Notes under the pieces: generated by a model | The model's input: the letters and a program-made list of their open reading frames with translations, nothing else | What the model was told of the DNA's origin: nothing | Database searches by the model: none | Made by a program: the position numbers and the translations under genes | Part shown: one piece after another, positions 51,256-62,400 of the stretch | Layout of the letters: each line of letters begins with the position of its first letter | Position numbering within the stretch: position 1 is the first letter of the stretch | NCBI GenBank assembly: GCA_036172665.1 | Contig: JAYKNF010000045.1 | Location: 1 to 64,000 of the forward strand | Source of the DNA: Prosopocoilus inquinatus | Lineage: Eukaryota > Arthropoda > Insecta > Coleoptera > Lucanidae | Direction of reading: 5' to 3' | DNA: 64,000 nt

Positions 51256-53341
51256 TTTAAACGAAACAACACGCATTAGCGTTGTTCCTGTGATGTATCT
51301 AATCGATCCTTACTCATCTATCATGTTATTTGGCGTTTCGATGGACTCCAGTAGCTCTGATGTGAGATACGACGTTTTCTGAGGCAGCAGAAGCTGGAAA
51401 TAGTTTTAAACGAAACAACACATATTAGCGTTGTTCCTGTGATGTATCTAATCGATCCTTACTCATCTATCATGTTATTTAGCGTTTCGATGGACTCCAG
51501 TAACTTTGATGTGAGATACGAAGTTCTCGGACGCAGCTGAAGCTAGAAATAGTTTTAAACGAAACAACACGCATTAGCGTTGTTACTGTGATGTATCTAA
51601 TCGATCCTTACTTATCTATCATGTTATTTGACGTTTGGATGGACTCCAGTAAGTCTGATGTGAGATACAAAGTTTATGGACGCAGCAGGAGCTGGAAATA
51701 GTTTTAAACGAAACAACACGCATTAGCGTTGTTCCTGTGTAGTATCTAATCGATCCTTACTTATCTATCATGTTATTTGACGTTTGGATGGACTCCAGTA
51801 ACCCTGACGTGAGATACGAAGTTCTCGGACGCAGCAGAATCTGGAAATAGTTTTAAACGAAACAACACGTATTAGCGTTGTTCCTGTGATGTATCTAATC
51901 GATCTTTACTCATCTATCATGTTATTTGACGTTTGGATGGACTCCAGTAACTCTGATGAGAGACACAAAGATTTCGGACGCAGCAGAAGCTGGAAATAGT
52001 TTTGAACGAAACAACACGTATTAGCGTTGTTTCTGTGATGTATCTAATCGATCCTTACTCATCTATCATGTTATTTGACGTTTCGATGGACTCCAGTAAC
52101 TCTAATGTGAGATACGAAATTTTCGGACGCAGCAGAAGCTGGAAATAGTTTTAAACGAAACAACACGCATTAGCGTTGTTCCTGTGATGTATCTAATCGA
52201 TCCTTACTCATCTATCATGTTATTTGACGTTTGGATGGACTCCAGTAACTCTGATGTGAGATACAAAGTTTTTGGACGCAGCAGAACCTGGAAATAGTTT
52301 CAAACGAAACAACACGTATTAGCGTTGTTCCTGTGATGTATCTAATCGATCCTTACTCATCTATCATGTTATTTGGCGTTTCGATGGACTCCAGTAGCTC
52401 TGATGTGAGATACAAAGTTTTTGGACGCAGCAGAACCTGGAAATAGTTTTAAACGAAACAACACGCATTAGCGTTGTTCCTGTGATGTATCTAATCGATC
52501 CTTACTTATCTATCATGTTATTTGACGTTTGGATGGACTCCAGTAACCCTGACGTGGGATACGAAGTTCTCGGACGCAGCAGAAGCTGGAAATAGTTTTA
52601 AACGAAACAACACGCATTAGCGTTGTTCCTGTGATGTATCTAATCGATCCTTACTCATCTATCATGTTATTTGGCGTTTCGATGAACTCCAGTAGCTCTG
52701 ATGTGAGATACGACGTTTTCTGAGGCAGCAGAAGCTGGAAATAGTTTTAAACGAAACAACACATATTAGCGTTGTTCCTGTGATGTATCTAATCGATCCT
52801 TACTCATCTATCATGTTATTTGACGTTTGGATGGACTCCAGTAACCCTGACGTGAGATACGAAGTTCTCGGACGCAGCAGAAGCTGGAAATAGTTTTAAA
52901 CGAAACAACACGCATTAGCGTTGATCCTGTGATGTATCTAATCAATCCTTACTCATCTATCATGTTATTTGGCGTTTCGATGGACTCCAGTAGCTCTGAT
53001 GTGAGATACGAAGTTCTCGGACGCAGCTGAAGCTGGAAATAGTTTTAAATGAAACAACACGTATTAGCGTTGTTCCTGTGATGTATCTAATCGATCCTTA
53101 CTCATCTATCATGTTATTTGGCGTTTCGATGGACTCCAGTAACTTTGATGTGAGATACGAAGTTCTCGGACGCAGCTGAAGCTAGAAATAGTTTTAAACG
53201 AAACAACACGCATTAGCGTTGTTACTGTGATGTATCTAATCGATCCTTACTTATCTATCATGTTATTTGACGTTTGGATGGACTCCAGTAAGTCTGATGT
53301 GAGATACAAAGTTTATGGACGCAGCAGGAGCTGGAAATAGT
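51256..53341 (-). repeat. 14-monomer higher-order repeat (2086 bp), copy 2
   Basis: This is the counterpart of copy 1, in the same variant order throughout. The unit ends after the F monomer spelled caaagtttatgg; the next monomer diverges at gtgtagtat. Confidence 0.9.
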
Positions 53342-53612
53342 TTTAAACGAAACAACACGCATTAGCGTTGTTCCTGTGTAGTATCTAATCGATCCTTACT
53401 TATCTATCATGTTATTTGACGTTTGGATGGACTCCAGTAACCCTGACGTGAGATACGAAGTTCTCGGACGCAGCAGAACCTGGAAATAGTTTTAAACGAA
53501 ACAACACGCATTAGCGTTGTTCCTGTGATGTATCTAATCGATCCTTAGTCATCTATCATGTTATTTGGCGTTTCGATGGACTCCAGTAACTTAGATGTGA
53601 GATACGAAGATC

Positions 53613-54071
53613 TCGGACGCAGCTGAAGCTAGAAATAGTTTTAAACGAAACAACACGCATTAGCGTTGTTCCTGTGTAGTATCTAATCGATTCTTACTTA
53701 TCTATCATGTTATTTGACATTTCGATGGACTCCAGTAGCTCTGATGTGGTATACGACGTTTTCGGACGCAGCAGAATCTGGAAATAGTCTTAAACGAAAC
53801 AACACATATTAGCGTTGTTCCTGTGATGTATCTAATCGATCCTTACTCATCTATCATGTTATTTGACGTTTGGACGGACTCCTGTAACCCTGATGTGAGA
53901 TACAAAGTTATCGGACGCAGCTGAAGCTAGAAATAGTTTTAAACGAAACAACACGCATTAGCGTTGTTCCTGTGTAGTATCTAATCGATTCTTACTTATC
54001 TATCATGTTATTTGACATTTCGATGGACTCCAGTAGCTCTGATGTGGTATACGACGTTTTCGGACGCAGCA
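53613..54071 (-). repeat. Two-monomer duplication
   Basis: The rare set gtgtagtat, atcgattctt, gacatttcg and gatgtggtatacg occurs twice, 298 bp apart (gtggt at 53746 and 54044). The intervening monomer has a private ctcctgtaacc near 53879. Confidence 0.82.
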
Positions 54072-54122
54072 GCAGCTGGAAATAGTTTTAAACGAAACAA
54101 CACATATTAGCGTTGTTCCTGT

Positions 54123-55013
54123 GATGTATCTAAACGATCCTTACTTATCTAACATGTTATTTGGCGTTTGGATGGACTCCAGTAAGTCTGATGTGAGATA
54201 CAAAGTTTTTGGACGCAGCAGTAGCTGGAAATAGTTTTAAACGAAACAACACGCATTAGCGTTGTTCCTGTGATGTATCTAATCGATCCTTACTTAGCTA
54301 CTATGTTATTTGACGTTTCGATGGACTCCAGTAACTCTAATGTGAGATACGAAATTTTCGGACGCAGCAGAAGCTGGAAATAGTTTTAAACGAAACAACA
54401 CGCATTAGCGTTGTTTCTGTGATGTATCTAATCGATCCTTATTCATCTATCATGTTATTTGGCGTTTCGATGGACTCCAGTAACCCTGACGTGAGATACG
54501 AAGTTCTCGGACGCAGCAGAAACGGGAAATAGTTTTAAACGAAACAACACGCATTAGCGTTGTTCCTGTGATGTATCTAATCGATCCTTACTTATCTATC
54601 ATGTTATTTGACGTTTGGATGGACTCCAGTAACCCTGACGTGAGATACGAAGTTCTCGGACGCAGCAGAAGCTGGAAATAGTTTTAAACGAAACAACACG
54701 TATTAGCGTTGTTCCTGTGATGTGTCTAATCGATCCTTACTCATCTATCATGTTATTTGACGTTTGGATGGACTCCAGTAACTCTGATGTGAGATACAAA
54801 GTTTTTGGACGCAGCAGAAGCTGGAAATAGTTTTGAACGAAACAACACCTATTAGCGTTGTTCCTGTGATGTATCTAATCGATCCTTACTCATCTATCAT
54901 GTTATTTGGCGTTTCGATGGACTCCAGTAACTTTGATGTGAGATACGAAGTTCTCGGACGCAGCTGAAGCTAGAAATAGTTTTAAACGAAACAACACGCA
55001 TTAGCGTTGTTAC
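54123..55013 (-). repeat. Six-monomer segment, partner at 47865-48755
   Basis: This is the counterpart of 47865-48755 at a 42-monomer offset. Private differences are ttatttggcgtttgg near 54157 and the absence of the catccatc spelling seen near 48636. From 55014 to 56023 only mixed A, B, D and F monomers follow. Confidence 0.87.
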
Positions 55014-56014
55014 TGTGATGTATCTAATCGATCCTTACTTATCTATCATGTTATTTGACGTTTGGATGGACTCCAGTAAGTCTGATGTGAGATACAAAGT
55101 TTTTGGACGCAGCAGGAGCTGGAAATAGTTTTAAACGAAACAACACGTATTAGCGTTGTTCCTGTGCTGTATCTAATCGATCCTTACTCATATATCATGT
55201 TATTTGGCGTATCGATGGACTCTAGTAGCTCTGATGTGAGATACGACGTTTTCGGACGCAGCAGAATCTGGAAATAGTTTTAAACGAAACAACACGTATT
55301 AGCGTTGTTCCTGTGATGTATCTAATCGATCCTTACTCATCTATCATGTTATTTGACGTTTGGATGGACTCCAGTAACTCTGATGTGAGATACGAAATTT
55401 TCGGACGCAGCAGAAGCTGGAAATAGTTTTAAACGAAACAACACGCATTAGCGTTGTTCCTGTGATGTATCTAATCGATCCTTACTCATCTATCATGTTA
55501 TTTGACGTTTGGATGGACTCCAGTAACTCTGATGTGAGATACAAAGTTTTTGGACGCAGCAGAACCTGGAAATAGTTTCAAACGAAACAACACGCATTAG
55601 CGTTGTTCCTGTGACGTATCTAATCGATCCTTACTCATCTATCATGTTATTTGGCGTTTCGATGGACTCCAGTAGCTCTGATGTGAGATACGACGTTTTC
55701 TGAGGCAGCAGAAGCTGGAAATAGTTTTAAACGAAACAACACATATTAGCGTTGTTCCTGTGATGTATCTAATCGATCCTTACTCATCTATCATGTTATT
55801 TGACGTTTGGATGGACTCCAGTAACTCTGATGTGAGATACGAAATTTTCGGACGCAGCAGAAGCTGGAAATAGTTTTAAACGAAACAACACGCATTAGCG
55901 TTGTTCCTGTGATGTATCTAATCGATCCTTACTCATCTATCATGTTATTTGACGTTTGGATGGACTCCAGTAACTCTGATGTGAGATACAAAGTTTTTGG
56001 ACGCTGCAGAACCT

Positions 56015-56032
56015 GGAAATAGTAAATAACAT
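56015..56032. other. Orientation switch, - to +
   Basis: The - monomer reads ggaaatagt to 56023, where tttaaac would normally follow. From 56024 the sequence reads aaataacatagtagctaag, the middle of a + monomer of family C. I see no spacer and no clear microhomology at the join. It is the only switch of this polarity in the window. The last - monomer also carries an unusual acgctgcag spelling at 56001. Confidence 0.93.
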
Positions 56033-57465
56033 AGTAGCTAAGTAAGGATCGATTAGATACATCACAGGAACAACGCTAATACGTGTTGTTTCATTTAAAA
56101 CTATTTCCAGCTTCTACTGCGTCCGAGAACTTTGTATCTCTCATCAGAGTTACTGGAGTCCGTCCAAACGTCAAATAACATGATAGATGAGTAAGGATCG
56201 ATTAGATACATCACAGGAACAACGCTAATATGTGTTGTTTCGTTTCAAACTATTTCCAGCTGCTGCTGCGTCCGAAAATTTCGTATCTCACATTAGAGTT
56301 ACTGGAGTCCATCGAAACGTCAAATAACATAGTAGCTAAGTAAGGACCGATTAGATACATCACAGGAACGACGCTAATACGTGTTGTTTAGTTCAAAACT
56401 ATTTCCAGCTTCTGCTGCGTCCAAAAACTTTGTATCTCACATCAGAGTTACTGGAGTCCATCCAAACGTCAAATAACATGATAGATGAGTAAGGATCGAT
56501 TAGATACATCACAGGAACAACGCTAATACGTGTTGTTTCGTTTAAAACTATTTCCAGCTTCTGCTGCGTCCGAGAACTTCGTATCTCAAGTCAGGGTTAC
56601 TGGAGCCCATCGAAACGCCAAATAACATGATAGATGAGTAAGGATCGATTAGATACATCACAGGAACAACGCTAATGCGTGTTGTTTCGTTTAAAACTAC
56701 TTCCAGCTTCTGCTGCGTCCGAAAACGTCGTATCTCACATCAGAGCTACTGGAGTCCATCGAAACGCCAAATAACATGATATATGAGTAAGGATCGATTA
56801 GATACAGCACAGGAACAACGCTAATACGTGTTGTTTCGTTTAAAACTATTTCCAGCTTCTGCTGCGTCCAAAAACTTTGTATCTCACATCAAAGTTACTG
56901 GAGTCCATCGAAACGCCAAATAACATGATAGATGAGTAAGGATCGATTAGATACATCACAGGAACAACGCTAATGCGTGTTGTTTCGTTTAAAACTATTT
57001 CCAGCTTCTGCTGCCTCAGAAAACGTCGTATCTCACATCAGAGCTACTGGAGTCCATCGAAACGCCAAATAACATGATATATGAGTAAGGATCGATTAGA
57101 TACATCACAGGAACAACGCTAATACGTGTTGTTTCGTTCAAAACTATTTCCAGCTTCTGCTGCGTCCAAAAATTTTGTATCTCACATCAGAGTTACTGGA
57201 GTCCATCCAAACGTCAAATAACATGATAGATGAGTAAGGATCGATTAGATACATCACAGGAACAACGCTAATACGTGTTGTTTCGTTTAAAACTATTTCC
57301 AGCTTCTGCTGCGTCCGAGAACTTCGTATGTCACGTCAGGGTTACTGGAGTCCATCCAAACGTCAAATAACATGATAGATAAGTAAGGATCGATTAGATA
57401 CATCACAGGAACAACGCTAATGCGTGTTGTTTCGTTTAAAACTATTTCCAGCTTCTGCTGCGTCC
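56024..57465 (+). repeat. Mosaic copy of block 1 sequence
   Basis: 56024-56954 follows 3778-4708 at offset 52246 (ggaccg at 4098 and 56344; actacttcc near 4450 and 56700). From 56729 the segment also follows position 1 onwards and stays with it to 57465 after 3778-4708 has diverged. Copy-specific changes include gagccc near 56606. Confidence 0.88.
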
Positions 57466-57473
57466 GAAAATTT

Positions 57474-57525
57474 CGTATCTCACATTAGAGTTACTGGAGT
57501 CGCTTCTGCTGCGTCCGAGAACTTC
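57474..57525 (+). repeat. Truncated monomer, 52 bp
   Basis: Landmarks at 57474 and 57526 are only 52 bp apart, so 97 bp are missing. The sequence tactggagt joins straight to cgcttctgctgcgtcc. The two monomers on either side repeat the pair from about 57328, so a partial duplication with a non-register join is likely. It sits just inside the region where the right copy of the large repeat has lost 38 monomers relative to block 1. Confidence 0.88.
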
Positions 57526-57940
57526 GTATGTCACGTCAGGGTTACTGGAGTCCATCCAAACGTCAAATAACATGATAGATAAGTAAGGATCGATTAGATA
57601 TATCACAGGAACAACGCTAATGCGTGTTGTTTCGTTTAAAACTATTTCCAGCTTCTGCTGCGTCCGAAAATTTCGTATCTCACATTAGAGTTACTGGAGT
57701 CCATCGAAACGTCAAATAACATGATAGATGAGTAAGGATCGATTAGATACATCACAGGAACAACGCTAATGCGTGTTGTTTCGTTTAAAACTATTTCCAG
57801 CTTCTGCTGCGTCCGAAAACGTCGTGTCTCACATCAGAGCTACTGGAGTCCATCGAAACGCCAAATAACATGATATATCAGTAAGGATCGATTAGATACA
57901 GCACAGGAACAACGCTAATACCTGTTGTTTCGTTTAAAAC

Positions 57941-59463
57941 TATTTCCAGCTTCTACTGCGTCCGAGAACTTTGTATCTCTCATCAGAGTTACTGGAGTCC
58001 GTCCAAACGTCAAATAACATGATAGATGAGTAAGGATCGATTAGATACATCACAGGAACAACGCTATGTGTTGTTTCGTTTCAAACTATTTCCAGCTGCT
58101 GCTGCGTCCGAAAATTTCGTATCTCACATTAGAGTTACTGGAGTCCATCGAAACGTCAAATAACATAGTAGCTAAGTAAGGACCGATTAGATACATCACA
58201 GGAACAACGCTAATACGTGTTGTTTAGTTCAAAACTATTTCCAGCTTCTGCTGCGTCCAAAAACTTTGTATCTCACATCAGAGTTACTGGAGTCCATCCA
58301 AACGTCAATTAGCATGATAGATGAGTAAGGATCGATTAGATACATCACAGGAACAACGCTAATACGTGTTGTTTCGTTTAAAACTATTTCCAGCTTCTGC
58401 TGCGTCCGAGAACTTCGTATCTCACGTCAGGGTTACTGGAGTCCATCGAAACGCCAAATAACATGATAGATGAGTAAGGATCGATTAGATACATCACAGG
58501 AACATATCGATGGACTCCAGTAGCTCTGATGTGATATACGACGTTTTCGGAAGCAGCAGCAGCTGGAAATAGTTTTTAATCGAAACAACACATATTAGCG
58601 TTGTTCCTGTGATGTATCTAATCGATCCTTACCCATCTATCATGTTATTTGACGTTTGGACGGACTCCAGTAACCCTGATGTGAGGTACAAAGTTATCGG
58701 ACGCAGCAGAAGCTGGAAATAGTTTTGAACGAAACAACACGTATTAGCGTTGTTCCTGTGCTGTATCTAATCGATCCATACTTATCTATCATGCTATTTG
58801 ACGTTTCGATGGACTCCAGTAACTCTGATGTGAGATACGACGTTTTCGGACGCAGCAGAAGCTGGTAATAGTTTTAAACGAAACAACACGTATTAGCGTT
58901 GTTCCTGTGCTGTATCTAATCGATCCATACTTATCTATCATGTTATTTGACGTTTGGATGGACTCCAGTAACCCTGACGTGAGATACGAAGTTCTCGGAC
59001 GCAGCAGAAGCTGGAAATAGTTTTAAACGAAACAACACGTATTAGCGTTGTTCCTGTGATGTATCTAATCGATCCTTACTCATCTATCATGTTATTTGAC
59101 GTTTGGATGGACTCCAGTAACTCTGATGTGAGATACAAAGTTTTTGGACGCAGCAGAAGCTGGAAATAGTTTTGAACGAAACAACACGTATTAGCGTTGT
59201 TCCTGTGATGTATCTAATCGATCCTTACTTAGCTACTATGTTATTTGACGTTTCGATGGACTCCAGTAACTCTAATGTGAGATACGAAATTTTCGGACGC
59301 AGCAGCAGCTGGAAATAGTTTGAAACGAAACAACACATATTAGCGTTGTTCCTGTGATGAATCTAATCGATCCTTACTCATCTATCATGTTATTTGACGT
59401 TTGGACGGACTCCAGTAACTCTGATGAGAGATACAAAGTTCTCGGACGCAGTAGAAGCTGGAA
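57941..59463. repeat. Second copy of the inverted repeat
   Basis: This is the copy of the 6985-8507 inverted repeat at offset 50956, around the junction at 58504. The arms carry the same variant order A, B, C, gagag type on both sides. It has no separate history; it came with the large duplication. Confidence 0.8.
58497..58512. other. Orientation switch, + to -, duplicate of the 7548 junction
   Basis: The join caggaaca/tatcgatgg is base-for-base the same as the one at 7548/7549, and the flanks match on both sides for kilobases at offset 50956. Two independent breaks at the same bases in the same variant neighbourhood are unlikely, so the junction was copied as part of a larger duplication. 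Confidence 0.94.
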
Positions 59464-62400
59464 ATAGTTTTGAACGAAACAACACGTATTAGCGTTGTTC
59501 CTGTGATGTATCTAAACGATCCTTACTTATCTAACATGTTATTTGACGTTTGGATGGACTCCAGTAGCTCTGATGTGAGATACGACGTTTTCGGACGCAG
59601 TACAAGCTGGAAATAGTTTCAAACAAAACAGCACGCATTAGCGTTGTTCCTGTGATGTATCTAATCGATCCTTACTCATCTATCATGTTATTTGGCGTTT
59701 CGATGGACTCCAGTAACTTTGATGTGAGATACGAAGTTCTCGGACGCAGCTGAAGCTGGAAATAGTTTTAAATGAAACAACACGTATTAGCGTTGTTCCT
59801 GTGATGTATCTAATCGATCCTTACTCATCTATCATGTTATTTGGCGTTTCGATGGACTCCAGTAACTTTGATGTGAGATACGAAGTTCTCGGACGCAGCT
59901 GAAGCTGGAAATAGTTTTAAATGAAACAACACGTATTAGCGTTGTTCCTGTGCTGTATCTAATCGATCCTTACTCATATATCATGTTATTTGGCGTTTCG
60001 ATGGACTCCAGTAACCCTGACGTGAGATGCGAAGTTCTCGGACGCAGCAGAATCTGGAAATACTTTTAAACGAAACAACACGCATTAGCGTTGTTCCTGT
60101 GATGTATCTAACCGATCCTTACTTATCTATCATGTTATTTGGCGTTTCGATGGACTCCAGTAACTTTGATGTGAGATACAAAGTTCTCGGACGCAGCTGA
60201 AGCTGGAAATAGTTTTGAACGAAACAACACGTATTAGCGTTGTTCCTGTGATGTATCTAAACGATCCTTACTTATCTAACATGTTATTTGACGTTTGGAT
60301 GGACTCCAGTAAGTCTGATTTGAGATACAAAGTTTTGGGACGCAGCAGGAGCTGGAAATAGTTTTAAACGAAACAACACGTACTAGCGTTGTTCCTGTGC
60401 TGTATCTAATCGATCCTTACTTATCTATCATGTTATTTGACGTTTCGATGGACTCCAGTAACATAGATGTGATATACGAAGTTCTCGGACGCAGCTGAAG
60501 CTAGAAATAGTTTTAAACGAAACAACACGCATTAGCGTTGTTACTGTGATGTATCTAATCGATCCTTACTTATCTATCATGTTATTTGACGTTTCGATGG
60601 GCTCCAGTAACTCTGATGTGAGATACGACGTTTTCGGACGCAGCAGAAGCTGGAAATAGTTTTAAACGAAACAACACGTATTAGCGTTGTTCCTGTGATG
60701 TATCTAATCGATCCTTACTCATCTATCATGTTATTCGACGTTTGGATGGACTCCAGTAACTCTGATGAGAGACACAAAGATTTCGGACGCAGCAGAAGCT
60801 GGAAATAGTTTTGAACGAAACAACACGTATTAGCGTTCTTCCTGTGATGTATCTAAACGATCCTTACTTATCTAACATGTTATTTGACGTTTGGATGGAC
60901 TCCAGTAAGTCTGATGTGAGATACAAAGTTTTGGGACGCAGCAGGAGCTGGAAATAGTTTTGAACGAAACAACACGTATTAGCGTTGTTCCTGTGCTGTA
61001 TCTAATCGATCCTTACTTATCTATCATGTTATTTGACGTTTCGATGGACTCCAGTAACTTAGATGTGAGATACGAAGTTCTCGGACGCAGCTGAAGCTAG
61101 AAATAGTTTTAAACGAAACAACACGCATTAGCGTTGTTACTGTGATGTATCTAATCGATCCTTACTTATCTATCATGTTATTTGACGTTTGGATGGACTC
61201 CAGTAACCCTGACGTGAGATACGAAGTTCTCGGACGCAGCAGAAGCTGGAAATAGTTTTAAACGAAACAACACGTATTAGCGTTGATCCTGTGATGTATC
61301 TAATCGATCCTTACTCATCTATCATGTTATTTGACGTTTGGATGGACTCCAGTAACTCTGATGTGAGATACAAAGTTTTTGGACGCAGCAGCAGCTGGAA
61401 ATAGTTTGAAACGAAACAACACATATTAGCGTTGTTCCTGTGATGTATCTAAATGATCCTTACATATCTAACATGTTATTTGACGTTTGGATGGACTCCA
61501 GTAAGTCTGATGTGAGATACAAAGTTTTTGGACGCAGCAGGAGCTGGAAATAGTTTTAAATGAAACAGCACGTATTGGCGTTGTTCCTGTGCTGTATATA
61601 ATCGATCCTTACTCATATATCATGTTATTTGGCGTTTCGATGGACTCCAGTAGCTCTGATGTGAGATACGACGTTTTCGGACGCAGCAGAAGCTGGAAAT
61701 AGTTTTAAACGAAACAACACGCATTAGCGTTGTTCCTGTGATGTATCTAATCGATCCTTACTCATCTATCATGTTATTTGGCGTTTCGATGGACTCCAGT
61801 AACTTTGATGTGAGATACGAAGTTCTCGGACGCAGCTGAAGCTGGAAATAGTTTTAAATGAAACAACACGTATTAGCGTTGTTCCTGTGATGTATCTAAT
61901 CGATCCTTACTCATCTATCATGTTATTTGGCGTTTCGATGGACTCCAGTAACTTTGATGTGAGATACGAAATTCTCGGACGCAGCTGAAGCTGGAAATAG
62001 TTTTAAATGAAACAACACGTATTAGCGTTGTTCCTGTGCTGTATCTAATCGATCCTTACTCATATATCATGTTATTTGGCGTTTCGATGGACTCCAGTAA
62101 CCCTGACGTGAGATACGAAGTTCTCGGACGCAGCAGAAGCTGGAAATAGTTTTAAACGAAACAACACGTATTAGCGTTGTTCCTGTGATGTATCTAATCG
62201 ATCCTTACTCATCTATCATGTTATTTGACGTTTGGATGGACTCCAGTAACTCTGATGTGAGATACAAAGTTTTTGGACGCAGCAGAAGCTGGAAATAGTT
62301 TTAAACGAAACAACACGCATTAGCGTTGTTCCTGTGATGTATCTAATCGATCCTTACTCATCTATCATGTTATTTGACGTTTCGATGGACTCCAGTAACT

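Larger units (their letters stand above)
7549..56023 (-). repeat. Satellite block 2, - orientation, about 48.5 kb
   Basis: Every monomer is the reverse complement of those in block 1, about 325 units without interruption. It contains most of the higher-order structure, including the 9-, 13-, 14-, 16- and 25-monomer duplications and all five expansions of the 20-bp segment. Length changes are rare and small: 4-bp losses near 24350 and 25985, +1 at about 28636, -1 near 21353 and 46955, -3 near 38540, +1 near 41498, plus the 20-bp expansions. These indels account exactly for offsets that are not multiples of 149, which supports the readings of homology. Confidence 0.96.
56024..58504 (+). repeat. 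Satellite block 3, short + orientation segment
   Basis: This 2.48-kb + segment is flanked by - blocks. It is a mosaic of block 1 sequence: 56024-56954 matches 3778-4708 (offset 52246), 56729-57465 matches 1-737 (offset 56728), and the part from about 57933 matches 6977 onwards (offset 50956). It contains one truncated monomer of 52 bp at 57474-57525. It looks like a shortened copy of block 1 rather than an independent inversion. Confidence 0.95.
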
